Shown here: positions 17,241 to 26,028 of the stretch, piece after piece
Layout of the letters: each line of letters begins with the position of its first letter
How positions within the stretch are numbered: the first letter of the stretch is position 1
From: Natrialba aegyptia DSM 13077
GTDB taxonomy: Archaea > Halobacteriota > Halobacteria > Halobacteriales > Natrialbaceae
Direction: 5' to 3'
Length of the DNA stretch: 64,000 nt
NCBI RefSeq assembly: GCF_000337535.1
Contig: NZ_AOIP01000003.1
Location: 24,806-88,805 of the forward strand
The notes under the pieces: model-generated
What the model saw: the letters and a program-made list of their open reading frames with translations, nothing else
What the model was told of the DNA's origin: nothing
Database searches by the model: none
Program-made: the position numbers and the translations under genes

Positions 17241-17867
17241 TTACTCGGCGGTTGCGGACGGGAGAACGGCGTCGTCGTTCTCGAAGAACGCCAGGCCGTG
17301 AATCCGGCTGTCCCTCGTCAACTCCGGATGGAAGGCTGTGCCCACGACCGGCCCGTCTCGAACCGCAACCGGTCGGCCGTCCCACGTCGCCAGCACGTCG
17401 ACCGCCGCTGAACTCGCATCGTCGATCGCGGGTGCACGGATGAATACTGCCGGGAACGGCGCGTCGTCCGCGAGCCCCTGCACGTCGAGCGGGGCCTCGA
17501 AACTGTCCGCCTGGCGGCCGAAGGCGTTTCGCTCGACGGTTACGTCGATCAGCCCGAGTTCGTCGACGCGGTCGTCACCGGCGTCGGTTGCGGCGACGAT
17601 CAGTCCGGCGCAGGTGGCAAACAGGGGTTTGCCCGCGGCGACGTGAGCTTCGACTTCGGCGGCGATACCCTCGTCGTGGAGCAGTCTGGAGATGGTCGTC
17701 GACTCGCCGCCGGGCAGTGCGAGCACGTCGCAGTCGGGGACGGCTCCAGCGGTACGGATCTCCTCGACATCGATCGTTCTGTCGTGAGCCGCGGCCGCAC
17801 GTTCGATCGCGGCTGCGTGTTCTGCAACGTCGCCCTGAACGGCGACGACGCCGGCGCGCAGTGTCAT
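17241..17867 (-). CDS. pdxT: Pyridoxal 5'-phosphate synthase, glutaminase subunit
   Basis: A 208-residue class I glutamine amidotransferase that hydrolyses glutamine and hands ammonia to PdxS to make vitamin B6. GVVAVQGDVAEH starts the protein; GGEST (residues 53-57), nucleophile Cys86 in FATCAG, and the His180/Glu182 pair in AFHPEL complete the active site. The start at 17867 fits the conserved N-terminus. PdxS is not in the window. A 106-base gap separates it from sec61-beta on the same strand. Confidence 0.92.
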   Translation of the reverse strand: MTLRAGVVAVQGDVAEHAAAIERAAAAHDRTIDVEEIRTAGAVPDCDVLALPGGESTTISRLLHDEGIAAEVEAHVAAGKPLFATCAGLIVAATDAGDDRVDELGLIDVTVERNAFGRQADSFEAPLDVQGLADDAPFPAVFIRAPAIDDASSAAVDVLATWDGRPVAVRDGPVVGTAFHPELTRDSRIHGLAFFENDDAVLPSATAE

Positions 17868-17973
17868 AGCTGGGCCTACGAACACCGGGCTCAAAAAGGA
17901 CGCGACGCGCCGATTCGGCCGCTGGCCGAGGGTGTCGCGAGAGAAACGGCAGCGCTTCCGAGACTTACGGGAC

Positions 17974-18135
17974 TTACGAGACGAGCGTCAGAAGCTGGAT
18001 GAGGACGCCGATCATGACGCCCGTCGCGATAACCGTCTTCGGGTCGATGAGAATTGCGTTCGAGTCCTCGGAGTCGAAGTAGCGGACGAGTCCGGCACTG
18101 GACATCAGCCCGCCGGTGTTCTGTCCTTTATCCAT
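17974..18135 (-). CDS. secG: Preprotein translocase subunit Sec61-beta
   Basis: A 53-residue protein, the smallest gene clearly identifiable here. It has the archaeal Sec61-beta layout: a Gly/Ser-rich start ([20 protein letters not shown]), the [15 protein letters not shown] segment, and a single C-terminal helix (about residues 34-52). It is the third subunit of the SecYE protein-conducting channel. The tail-anchored form and length are as expected for haloarchaea. It precedes pdxT on the same strand. Confidence 0.93.
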   Translation of the reverse strand: MDKGQNTGGLMSSAGLVRYFDSEDSNAILIDPKTVIATGVMIGVLIQLLTLVS

Positions 18136-18327
18136 ACTCGCCTGTACGGGTTCCCGGAACTAAACCTTTCGACTCTCGGAGTGGCCCGGCCGACGGTCAG
18201 TTCACCGGTTCGTTCTGTGCCGCACGGTCATCGCGCACCGCTGTCCTGCAACCTGACAGCAATGCCGCCCGGTGGCAAAGTCACCCGCCGCAGTACGGAG
18301 AGCCGGCAAGCGACTACGACTGGGAAA

Positions 18328-18337
18328 CCCTTATGCG
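18328..18337 (+). promoter_or_regulatory. TATA-like element before thioredoxin gene
   Basis: The A/T-rich core CCCTTATGC is centred about 33 bases before ATG 18366 in otherwise G+C-rich DNA. This is compatible with a leaderless or near-leaderless transcript. No Shine-Dalgarno sequence is seen. Confidence 0.45.
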
Positions 18338-18365
18338 CCGCGCGCGGCAACTAGCGCTGAACCGT

Positions 18366-18635
18366 ATGACTGTCACGCTCAAGGACTTCTACGCGGACTG
18401 GTGTGGTCCCTGCAAGACACAGGACCCCATCCTCGAAGAACTCGAAGACGACTGGGACGGCCGGTTCGATGTCGAGAAGGTAAACGTAGACGAACAGCAA
18501 GACGTTGCCAACGAATACCAGGTACGATCGCTGCCGACGCTCATCATCGAGAACGACGACGGTATCGTCGAGCGTTTCGTCGGTGTCACCCAGCGCGGGG
18601 ATCTCGAGGACGCCCTCGAATCTGCGGGCGCGTAA
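18366..18635 (+). CDS. Thioredoxin-family protein
   Basis: An 89-residue minimal thioredoxin with the redox site WCGPC (Cys13, Cys16) after an FYADW strand, and the cis-proline segment SLPTLII. It would reduce or isomerise protein disulfides in the cytoplasm. The start at 18366 leaves only a short first strand, shorter than Escherichia coli thioredoxin (about 108 residues) but typical for haloarchaeal mini-thioredoxins. No thioredoxin reductase is nearby. Confidence 0.88.
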   Translation: MTVTLKDFYADWCGPCKTQDPILEELEDDWDGRFDVEKVNVDEQQDVANEYQVRSLPTLIIENDDGIVERFVGVTQRGDLEDALESAGA

Positions 18636-18835
18636 GCGCAGTTTCTGCAGTTCTTCGGTTTCGCTCCGGTAGCAGCGGCTCTATCGCGCTCCGTATTTCT
18701 TCCTGCAACCACTTCGACACGAGTGAAACGCGCCACGGACTACTGTGGGTGTCTCGTACGGACCGCTGTCAGTCGATTCCGGCCCAGTCGCGACTCGTCC
18801 TGCGAGTGCGCTGGAAATCGGTACAGGAGACCGTA

Positions 18836-19507
18836 TCAGACCCACTTGACGCCAACGTCGTGCAGTTCGTCGTTGTGTTTCGCGATGTTGATGACCAGCG
18901 GCGTCACGCTTTCGACCTCCGCGGCGTTCGCGAGCGGCCCCGCATCGAGTGCGCGCAGCCCGTCAATCTCGTTCGCGAGCGCCCGAACGGTCTCCTTTGC
19001 GCTGTCGTCGTCCCCGACGAGGAGCGTATCGAGGTCAAATTCCGCGGAGAGATCCGCGAGCTTGCCGGCGGCGAGGTTGTGGAACGCGCCGACGACGGGG
19101 ACCCCGTCGGATGCGCGCTGGGCGACGAGTTCAGTGACGCTGCCGGCACCCGGCGGGTGGTAGTGCATGCCGTCTTCGTCGCCTTTCATGCCGACGGCGG
19201 GGGTGACGAGGACGGTGTCGGCATCGAGGACGCCGTCGATGGCGTCGACGGTATCACCGGCGTAGTAGGGTGGGACGCTGAGGATGGCAACGTCGGCGCG
19301 ATCCGCGGCCATCTCGTTGCCGAAGCCGTTGATGTCGGGATCGTCGACGGCGTGTGAGTCGAGTTCGGCTTTGTAGTCGTCGACGGCATCGCGGGCCTTT
19401 TCGGGGTCGCGGGAGCCGACGAGGAGTTCGTGGTCCGTATCGCGAGCGAAGCGGAGCGTGAGACCTTCGCCGATGTCGCCGGTTCCGCCGAGGAGTGCGA
19501 TTCGCAT
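18836..19507 (-). CDS. npdG: F420-dependent NADP oxidoreductase
   Basis: A 223-residue enzyme that moves hydride between F420H2 and NADP+. It starts with the dinucleotide-binding loop LLGGTGDIGEG (residues 5-15), then LLVGSRDPEKA, and the middle NPDG-type motif GAFHNLAAGKL, a hallmark of this family. The start at 19507 is fixed by the Rossmann strand beginning at residue 2. It matches the presence of F420 biosynthesis (cofE at the window start). Confidence 0.88.
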   Translation of the reverse strand: MRIALLGGTGDIGEGLTLRFARDTDHELLVGSRDPEKARDAVDDYKAELDSHAVDDPDINGFGNEMAADRADVAILSVPPYYAGDTVDAIDGVLDADTVLVTPAVGMKGDEDGMHYHPPGAGSVTELVAQRASDGVPVVGAFHNLAAGKLADLSAEFDLDTLLVGDDDSAKETVRALANEIDGLRALDAGPLANAAEVESVTPLVINIAKHNDELHDVGVKWV

Positions 19508-19649
19508 GCGTCTCACTCGTGGGGGCACTCGAATAAAGGGTCGGGGGGCGGTGTATCTCGCCGGAAGCGGTTCGCTACTCGACTCGTCGTCCGGTGGTCG
19601 TCGAGGGCCCGTCCGTCCGGTTTCGGTACGGCGGTCCATCCGCGCGCTC

Positions 19650-21095
19650 TCAGGCGAGCACGCGAACCGTCGCCTCGACGGCATCGGCGTCGCTGACGAC
19701 GCGGACGGGGAACTGCTCGTTCCGAGCGGTCGGATAGGTTTCGTAGCCGAGCTGCAACTGCCGGCGCTCGCCGCCCGAGAGCGTTACCGACCGACTCTCG
19801 ACGACCGTCGGATCGTGGCCGACGACGAGTTCAACGGTCGTCGTTCGCGTTTCGGAGCCGCCGTTCCGGACGGTTGCGGTGACGGCGAGGAACTCGCCCG
19901 CGTCGACCGGCGAGTTCGTTTCCTGGATCGAGACGGCAATGTCGCCGTTTTCGCCGTCTCCGTTGCCGTCGACGTCGTTGCCCCCGCTTCGCGCGTCGAG
20001 TTCCCAGCGAGAGTCGAGTGCGGTGACGGTACCGTCGGTACAGATCACCCACGGGAGGACGGTGCAGGTGTGACAGCCCGACGAAAGCGAGATCGTCGCG
20101 GTGTCGCGTGCCCCCTCGAGTTCGGTCACGTCGAGGATGACGTCGGACTGGGTGAGCCACCAGACGACGCTGTCGAGGCTCCCGTCCGGATCGGTGGCGA
20201 CGAGTTCGAACTCGGTCGGCGTCGTCCGAGAGATCGACACGACCTGCTCGCGCGGTCGCACACCCTCGACGGTCGGCGACGTAGCCCCGTCGTCGGTTAC
20301 CTCCACGCGCCAGCGGGCCGCGTACGTCTCCCGACTCGGCTCCGCGATCGGTGCCGTGCCCGGCAGTACGGCCGCCGTCACGTCGTGCGTTCCGCTCGAT
20401 TCGAACTCGTGCCACCGGTAGTGCGCCCCGCGTTCGGCGTAGTAGGTCGACACCCAGGGCCCGCCGACGCCGCCGCCGACCCGTTCCCCGTCGACCCACC
20501 AGACGGTCCGCTGTGCGGACCCCGGATCGACGGCTTCGGCCTCGAACAGCACCGCCGTCCCCGGCTGCACCGCGAGTTCACTGTCCGGCCGCGCGGCTGG
20601 CACCGACGAGGCGGCGGTGACGCCGACGCGGCGGGCCGACGACTGCCCGCCCGCCGCGACCTGAATCTCGAACTCGTCGTTTCGGGGCACGGGATAGGTG
20701 TAGAACCCCTGCCGGATCGTTCTGGTCCGGCCGGCTTCGATGGTCAGCCCGCGGCGCGAGACGCGCGTTTCGTCGTCGCCGACGAGCAGCGAGGCCTCGG
20801 TCCGAATCGCGTCCGTCCCGGTGTTTTCGAGCGCGGTCGTCACCCGCAGGTACTCGCCGGCGGGCAGCGGCGCGTTCGTTTCGGTGATCGAGACGCGGAG
20901 TGCGTCCTGCGTTTGTGCCTGCGCCTGCTCCCGCGCTCGGGGTCGTGGTTGTGGTCGTCCCCGCCCTCCCCGCTCACCAGTTCCCACCGATACGCTCGAC
21001 CCCGCCCCGTCGCCCCGCCGCGTGCCCGCGAGCGTCGGTGCGAGTACGACGCCCGGAGCCGTCCGCAACAGTCTGCGTCGCGTCGGTCCAGTCAT
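19650..21095 (-). CDS. Tat-exported protein with duplicated CARDB-like modules
   Basis: A 481-residue secreted protein. It begins with a twin-arginine signal (TRRRLLRTA followed by a hydrophobic stretch to about residue 25), then a Gln/Ala-rich spacer. Two homologous beta-sandwich-like modules flank a central region: ITETNAPLPAGEYL near residues 67-80 and IQETNSPVDAGEFL near residues 397-410, each followed by a related strand pattern ending YxTYPxxRNExF. The central part contains VWWVDGERVGGGVGGPWVS and VVWWLTQSDVILDV, reminiscent of PKD-type domains. Probably extracellular or cell-surface; ligand unknown. Confidence 0.7.
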   Translation of the reverse strand: MTGPTRRRLLRTAPGVVLAPTLAGTRRGDGAGSSVSVGTGERGGRGRPQPRPRAREQAQAQTQDALRVSITETNAPLPAGEYLRVTTALENTGTDAIRTEASLLVGDDETRVSRRGLTIEAGRTRTIRQGFYTYPVPRNDEFEIQVAAGGQSSARRVGVTAASSVPAARPDSELAVQPGTAVLFEAEAVDPGSAQRTVWWVDGERVGGGVGGPWVSTYYAERGAHYRWHEFESSGTHDVTAAVLPGTAPIAEPSRETYAARWRVEVTDDGATSPTVEGVRPREQVVSISRTTPTEFELVATDPDGSLDSVVWWLTQSDVILDVTELEGARDTATISLSSGCHTCTVLPWVICTDGTVTALDSRWELDARSGGNDVDGNGDGENGDIAVSIQETNSPVDAGEFLAVTATVRNGGSETRTTTVELVVGHDPTVVESRSVTLSGGERRQLQLGYETYPTARNEQFPVRVVSDADAVEATVRVLA

Positions 21096-21207
21096 CGACT
21101 GAACTCGCGGCGATCGGGGGAAAAACCGCGGTGATCGTTGCGGTCTCAACGTCGTGTTAGCGATCTCAGTGGCGGACTATCGTCCCGAGTCCGAACGTAC
21201 CGGCGTC

Positions 21208-21465
21208 CTACGGGGCCTCGTCCTCGTCCGGATTCATCGCGGCACCGAGGCCGCTGTCGTAGGCGTCCCGGTTCTCGACTTCCCGGAGCCGCTGTTCGAT
21301 GCGGGTTACAAGTTCAGTGCGCCGGTCCTCGTCGGTATCGGGGTCGTTGCCGAGGGCCTGCAGGTCCTCGCGAGCCGTCCGGAGGACGGCGATCGCCTCC
21401 TCGTCCTCGAGTTCGGTTGCGCGGTCGAGTTGCCGCGCGATGTCGTCGAGCGTGGTGTCGGTCAT
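21208..21465 (-). CDS. Hypothetical small acidic helical protein
   Basis: An 85-residue protein predicted to be mostly helical (TLDDIARQLDRATELEDEEAIAVL, then RRTELVTRIEQRLREVE), possibly a coiled coil, ending with an acidic tail. The start ATG 21465 is preferred over upstream ones because the sequence before it is arginine-rich and atypical. It is adjacent to, and on the same strand as, the FAD-Rieske gene. Function unknown. Confidence 0.6.
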   Translation of the reverse strand: MTDTTLDDIARQLDRATELEDEEAIAVLRTAREDLQALGNDPDTDEDRRTELVTRIEQRLREVENRDAYDSGLGAAMNPDEDEAP

Positions 21466-21515
21466 CGTGGTCGGTCGTTTGACGGCCAGGATGTTCATAC
21501 CCGGCCTCGGTGGGC

Positions 21516-23138
21516 TCATTCCCGTTCGAGTTCGTCGGCTGCGTTCGACAGCCCCTCGGTCGCCGGCCCCTCCAGCAGGTCCCCGTCCGGGGCGAACCGC
21601 GAGCCGTGGCAGGGGCAATCCCAGCTACATTCGCCGTCGTTCCACTCGACGAGACAGTACATGTGCGTACAGACGGCCGAGGTCGCGTGAAGTTCGCCGT
21701 CGGCGTCTCGCGCGCAGGCGACGGGCGTCCCTTCGCGGCGGATCACCGTTCCCTCGCCGGGATCGAGTTCGAGCGATCCGGACGCGAGCATCGTCCGGAG
21801 CCAGTCGGTCGCGAGTTCGCTCATCGCGTCGACGTTCTCGGTGACGGCCTTCCCGGCCGAGGGCTTCGGCGTGAACCGCAGCGGATCGAACAGCTTCCGC
21901 TCCGGCGGCTTCTGCCCGTCGATGAGGGCGGCGAGCAGCCGGCCGGCGGCGACGCCGTTGGTCATGCCCCAGCCGCGAAATCCGGTCGCGACGAAGACGT
22001 TCGGCGTGCCGGCACCGGCGCGACCGACGAACGGCACCCGATCGACCGGCTTGTAGTCCTGGTTCGACCAGCGGTACGCCACGGATTCGACGGGAAACCG
22101 CTCGCGGGCCCACTCGAGGAGTCGCCGGTAGCGGTCGACGGTCGAGCCGCCCTGGCCGGTCTTGTGGTTCTCTCCGCCGACCAGCAGGAGTTCCTCCTCG
22201 TCGCCGCGATAGGTCCGCACCGAGCGGTAGTTGTCGCCGGTCCGGTAGTACATCCCGTCCGGCGGGTCCCTGTCGAGTCGAAGCGCGAGCACGTAGGACC
22301 GTTTCGGGTGCATCCGCGCGAAGTACCCCGCGCGGTCGAGGATCGGAAATCCGGTTGCGAGGACAACCTGCTCGGCAGTCACCGACGCCGCTTCGGTCCG
22401 GACCCGACACGGCGTCCCCGGTTCGACGGCCGTGACGCGGGTCCGTTCGAAGACCCTGGCTCCGTCATCTTCGCGGAGCACGTCCGCGATCCCGAGCAGA
22501 TATCGGCGCGGGTGAAACCACGCCTGCTCGTCGAACCGCACCGCGGCCTGCGCTCGCTCGAACGGCGGCACCGACGTGACGAGCGTCGCCGGGAGCCCCG
22601 CATCTTGTGCGGCGTCGGCCTCGCGTTCGAGTTTGTCCCGACTGTCTCCGTACAGGTACGACGATTGGCGCTCGAACCCGCAGTCGATCCCGAACTCGTC
22701 GATCCGTCGCTCGACCGCGTCGATCGCGTCCTCCTGCACCGTCGCGTACTGCTTTGCCGCCCGCCGGCTGAACTCGCGGCGCAGGTGGTCGTAGATCGCC
22801 CCGTGCTGGCTCGTCAGCTTCGCCGTCGATTTACCCGTGATCCCTGCCGAGACGCGGTCTCGTTCGAGCACGGCGACCGTCTTCCCCCGCTCGCGCAGTT
22901 CGAGCGCCGTCGAAAGGCCGGCGATTCCCGCACCGACGACCGCCACGTCGACCGTTCGGTCGGCCGTGAGCGGACGCTCGCCACCGCCGCGCTCCGAGTC
23001 GCGGTCCGGTTTCGCTTCGGGCGGCTCCGCGAGCCAGAGCGCGGTCGGTTCGCCGGGCAGGTTGGGATCGCAGGAAAATCGGTCGGGATCGGAGTCGGAA
23101 TCGGGGTTGGGGTCGGGGTCGTGGTCAGAACCGGTCAT
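21516..23138 (-). CDS. FAD-dependent (DAO-type) oxidoreductase with C-terminal Rieske domain
   Basis: A 540-residue protein with an N-terminal DAO-fold FAD domain (GAGIAGLSTALELRERG from residue 69) and a C-terminal Rieske [2Fe-2S] domain. The cluster ligands are Cys490-x-His492 (CTH) and Cys508-x-x-His511 (CPCH). Electrons could pass from the flavin to the cluster in one chain. The first about 60 residues are an acidic low-complexity extension with Asp-Pro/Asp-Ser repeats. Similar fusions exist in bacteria as Rieske-type oxidoreductases of unknown substrate. It is followed at about 78 bases by a HAD hydrolase on the same strand. Confidence 0.87.
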   Translation of the reverse strand: MTGSDHDPDPNPDSDSDPDRFSCDPNLPGEPTALWLAEPPEAKPDRDSERGGGERPLTADRTVDVAVVGAGIAGLSTALELRERGKTVAVLERDRVSAGITGKSTAKLTSQHGAIYDHLRREFSRRAAKQYATVQEDAIDAVERRIDEFGIDCGFERQSSYLYGDSRDKLEREADAAQDAGLPATLVTSVPPFERAQAAVRFDEQAWFHPRRYLLGIADVLREDDGARVFERTRVTAVEPGTPCRVRTEAASVTAEQVVLATGFPILDRAGYFARMHPKRSYVLALRLDRDPPDGMYYRTGDNYRSVRTYRGDEEELLLVGGENHKTGQGGSTVDRYRRLLEWARERFPVESVAYRWSNQDYKPVDRVPFVGRAGAGTPNVFVATGFRGWGMTNGVAAGRLLAALIDGQKPPERKLFDPLRFTPKPSAGKAVTENVDAMSELATDWLRTMLASGSLELDPGEGTVIRREGTPVACARDADGELHATSAVCTHMYCLVEWNDGECSWDCPCHGSRFAPDGDLLEGPATEGLSNAADELERE

Positions 23139-23215
23139 AGGACTGGCGCGGGCTACACCGACGACGGCTAAAAAACGGGCGTGCGAACGTGCTGGCTCGC
23201 TCGCGCAGCCGGCGG

Positions 23216-24142
23216 TTACGCCTCGAGTAGCGCCGGCAGGTCGTTCACCGATTCGAGGACGGCCGACGCGTTCTCCGCTTCGTACTTCCGTCGCCCGTCC
23301 TCGCCGGTGAGACCGCCCGTCAGGACGCCGACGCCGTGGTACTCCCGATCGGCGTCCGCCTCGTTCGCGTTCGTCGCCGTTCTGATATCGTCGAGCGTAT
23401 CGCCGGCGAAGACCACGCGTTCGGCGTCGAACCGGTCTGCCAGCGTCGTCAGCGCCCGCGGGTGCGGCTTGCCCTCCTTCCAGTCGTCCATCGTAAACCG
23501 GTGCTCAACGGAAACTTCGTCCGCCAGCCCGACCCGATCGAGCGCGAGTTCAGCTTCGGCTTTCGGTCGCCCGGTCAGCACGCCGACCGCGCCGTCGTAC
23601 GCGTCGACGAGCCGGTCGCGGGTTTCCGCCGACAGCAGTACCGGCTCGTCGTGGATGAATCCGGACTCGTCGACGAGTTCGGCGTCCGGTTCGCCACCCT
23701 CGAGTGCGCGGTAGAGTTCGGTGCCGAGATACAGTTGCTGGAAGACGTCGCGAAGCCGCTCGCGATCCCAGCGGTTCGTCACGCGCTGGGTTGCGCGCGC
23801 GCCGAGGCCGTCGCGGACGACGGTTTCGGCCGCTTCGAGGCCGCCGCCCTCGGCGGCGATGGCGTCGGTGAACTCGTCGATCGACGCGTCGTAGCCCTCG
23901 CTCGTCGCGAGAATATAGAGCGCCGCGGCGTGTGTGAGTTCCCAGTCGTTGTTGAACCCGCCGGCGTCTTTGAACTGCTGGATGTCGTCCTTGCGGATCG
24001 TCCGGTCGTAGACGACCTCGACGGACTCGACGATCGCGCGCCGGTAGGAGTCGGCCACGTCGACGAGCACGCCGTCGATGTCGAGGACGACGGCGTCTGC
24101 GGCGAGGGTGGCCGTGTCGGTCGCGGTTGCGTGCTCGGTCAT
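23216..24142 (-). CDS. HAD-superfamily hydrolase (TIGR01548-like)
   Basis: A 308-residue phosphatase-like protein. The nucleophile motif DIDGVLVD (Asp21, Asp23) opens the fold; [12 protein letters not shown] supplies motif II, KEGKPHP motif III and GDTLDDI motif IV. TIGR01548 proteins are a haloarchaeal/cyanobacterial HAD branch often linked to imidazole-glycerol-phosphate-type dephosphorylation; the substrate here is unproven. Start at 24142 is the first ATG before the nucleophile motif with normal spacing. Confidence 0.82.
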   Translation of the reverse strand: MTEHATATDTATLAADAVVLDIDGVLVDVADSYRRAIVESVEVVYDRTIRKDDIQQFKDAGGFNNDWELTHAAALYILATSEGYDASIDEFTDAIAAEGGGLEAAETVVRDGLGARATQRVTNRWDRERLRDVFQQLYLGTELYRALEGGEPDAELVDESGFIHDEPVLLSAETRDRLVDAYDGAVGVLTGRPKAEAELALDRVGLADEVSVEHRFTMDDWKEGKPHPRALTTLADRFDAERVVFAGDTLDDIRTATNANEADADREYHGVGVLTGGLTGEDGRRKYEAENASAVLESVNDLPALLEA

Positions 24143-24210
24143 ACGCGCTCGAACGGGCCGGCGGGAATAAAGGCGGTCGGATTCGGCCGGCGCGACGGAC
24201 CTGCCCGCGC

Positions 24211-24876
24211 TCAAAGCAGCGGCGTGCCAGCGACGGCGAACGCGACGAGCAACAATGCGACCGCGTAGAGTACGTCCGCCCACAGCCACGAGAGCACGTT
24301 CGCGACGTAGATCACGAGGATGACCGGAACTCCGAGCAGGACGAGCGGCGACCGCCGCCACTTGGCTCGTGCGTGCGCCCAGAGCGTGTTCGCATCGCCG
24401 GTGCTCGGAAACGCCTGCATCCCGACTGCGAGCCCGAGCCAGCCGAGGGCGGCCATGCCGATCAGCATCTCCCGGGAGACGGCCGCCGGATCAACCGCGG
24501 GGAATCCGCCGCCCGTCGGCGACACGACACCGGTCCCCGTCGCGAGTTCCGCGAAGGCGAGACAGGCGACAAGCGCCACGACGGTGTTGACGAGAAACGG
24601 CGCGACGCCGATGAGGAACGCGTCGCGGTACCGGTCCGGTTGTTCGTGGCGGACGTAGCCGGCGGGGTCGCCGAGGCGAAAGTAGACGACCTCGTGAACG
24701 CGGACGCCGACGGCCCGGCAGGTTATCGCGTGGGCGAACTCGTGGACGACGACGCCGGGGGCGGTCGCGAGTTCGAGGGCGAACCACAGCAGTGTGCCGA
24801 AGCCGGCGATGACGGCCGCGAGAACGACGGTCACGAGCAGTATTGCGAGGAGGGACAGGACAGTATCGGGGAGCAC
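24211..24876 (-). CDS. Membrane zinc metalloprotease-like protein (M50 / DUF3267 type)
   Basis: A 221-residue membrane protein with the zinc motif HEFAH (His45, Glu46, His49) at the end of the first transmembrane segment, followed by four to five more helices. This is the layout of small M50-related intramembrane proteases or DUF3267 proteins. The third zinc ligand is not evident; [10 protein letters not shown] (around residues 164-173) is a possible place. A 36-base gap separates it from the UPF0146 gene. Substrate unknown. Confidence 0.7.
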   Translation of the reverse strand: MLPDTVLSLLAILLVTVVLAAVIAGFGTLLWFALELATAPGVVVHEFAHAITCRAVGVRVHEVVYFRLGDPAGYVRHEQPDRYRDAFLIGVAPFLVNTVVALVACLAFAELATGTGVVSPTGGGFPAVDPAAVSREMLIGMAALGWLGLAVGMQAFPSTGDANTLWAHARAKWRRSPLVLLGVPVILVIYVANVLSWLWADVLYAVALLLVAFAVAGTPLL

Positions 24877-24912
24877 GCGTCGGTTCGAAGCAACGTCCCC
24901 GGTGCTGTTAAT

Positions 24913-25299
24913 TCATGCGTCTCGGCTCGACTCGGGATGCGTGCTCACGTACAGCGTTCCAGCTTGGATCGTCTGTCGCTCGACGGGAATCGCCGGTTGG
25001 TCGCCGCCGAGCGTCGTAAAGAGAAACGCTGCGTCGGCGGCGTGGGCAACGTCCCGGGCCGGCCGGTGCAGTTCGGGCGGCAGGTTCCGGGCGTAGATCG
25101 CGTCCGCGTCGGCGTAGACCGACGGCTCGGGATCGACGATATCGTCTCGGACGAACTGAACTCGTTCGGGAACGTCTCGCTGATAGATATCCGTCGCCGT
25201 GACGGCGTGGCCACGTTCCGCCAGCGTCGCCGCCAGCTCGGTTCGTCGGCCGATCCCCACCTCGACGAGTCGGTCGTATGCTGCGAGGACAGTTGTCAT
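24913..25299 (-). CDS. UPF0146 family protein
   Basis: A 128-residue archaeal UPF0146 protein. It resembles a truncated methyltransferase fold (RLVEVGIGRRTELAATLAERGH, then ATDIYQRDV and DDIVDPEPSVYADADAIYARNLPPELHR). No methyltransferase activity is proven for the family. ATG 25299 is used; an upstream ATG at 25329 would overlap the promoter of archaemetzincin, which is transcribed the other way. Confidence 0.8.
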   Translation of the reverse strand: MTTVLAAYDRLVEVGIGRRTELAATLAERGHAVTATDIYQRDVPERVQFVRDDIVDPEPSVYADADAIYARNLPPELHRPARDVAHAADAAFLFTTLGGDQPAIPVERQTIQAGTLYVSTHPESSRDA

Positions 25300-25337
25300 C
25301 GCCGGTAGATTTCGCCGAGTGTGGCCCATGGCGGGAC

Positions 25338-25345
25338 GTTTATGA
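25338..25345 (+). promoter_or_regulatory. TATA box of archaemetzincin gene
   Basis: GTTTATGA lies about 27 bases before ATG 25369, the spacing expected for a leaderless haloarchaeal transcript. This supports 25369 rather than upstream in-frame starts. Confidence 0.5.
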
Positions 25346-25368
25346 GCGAAGCGACCATAGCGTTTGTC

Positions 25369-25890
25369 ATGCTCGTCGACATCGTGCCGGTCGGCAACGT
25401 CCCCGCAGCGGTCAAACGGGCAGCGTCCTCGGCGTTACGATCGGTCTACGACTGCGACGTTTCGGTCACCGATTCCCAGCCAGTGCCGGGCGGGGCGTAC
25501 GACTCCGGTCGCGACCAGTATTCCGCAGAGGCGTTCATCCAACTCGCAGAACGCGTCGGTCGCGGGGGGAAAAACATCGCCGTCACGCCACACGACCTTT
25601 TCTACCGCCGTCGGAACTACGTCTTCGGACTCGCCTATCTCGACGGCAGCGGCAGCGTCGTTTCGACCTATCGATTGCAAACCTCGAGCGACGGCGGCTT
25701 TTCGAACAAGAGCGCAGGCGAAATTTTCGAGAACCGCGTCCGCAAGGAAATCGTCCACGAAATCGGCCATACATATGGGCTCGAACACTGCGACAACAAC
25801 CGCTGCGTGATGAACTTCTCGCCGACCGTCCGCGAAGTCGATATCAAAGAAGAGAACCTCTGTGGCAGTTGCCAACGCTTCGTTCGCTGA
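25369..25890 (+). CDS. amzA: Archaemetzincin (peptidase M54)
   Basis: A 173-residue zinc protease of the M54 family. HEIGHTYGLEHC gives zinc ligands His130, His134 and His140 with catalytic Glu131, and the metzincin methionine is in CVMNF. Four cysteines typical of archaemetzincins (Cys141, Cys146, Cys165, Cys168 in CGSC) probably bind a second, structural zinc. The start MLVDIVPVGN matches the family's usual N-terminus. Substrates are unknown; family members have an unresolved role. Confidence 0.93.
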   Translation: MLVDIVPVGNVPAAVKRAASSALRSVYDCDVSVTDSQPVPGGAYDSGRDQYSAEAFIQLAERVGRGGKNIAVTPHDLFYRRRNYVFGLAYLDGSGSVVSTYRLQTSSDGGFSNKSAGEIFENRVRKEIVHEIGHTYGLEHCDNNRCVMNFSPTVREVDIKEENLCGSCQRFVR

Positions 25891-25990
25891 ACCGTTTTCC
25901 CCGCTCTCGCTGACCATTGTGTTGCCCGCTTCGCGAACTCGAGAGCGACAGCCGGCAACGATGGGTCTTCTTACTGTCATTGAAACCGTT

Positions 25991-26000
25991 TGATTAAATA
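25991..26000 (+). promoter_or_regulatory. TATA box of ABC transporter operon
   Basis: TGATTAAATA lies about 30 bases before ATG 26029 and is the most A/T-rich point of the intergenic stretch. It supports ATG 26029 as the start and a near-leaderless transcript of the two ABC genes. Confidence 0.55.
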
Positions 26001-26028
26001 CTCCGCTTCACATTACTGCAGCCAACTC

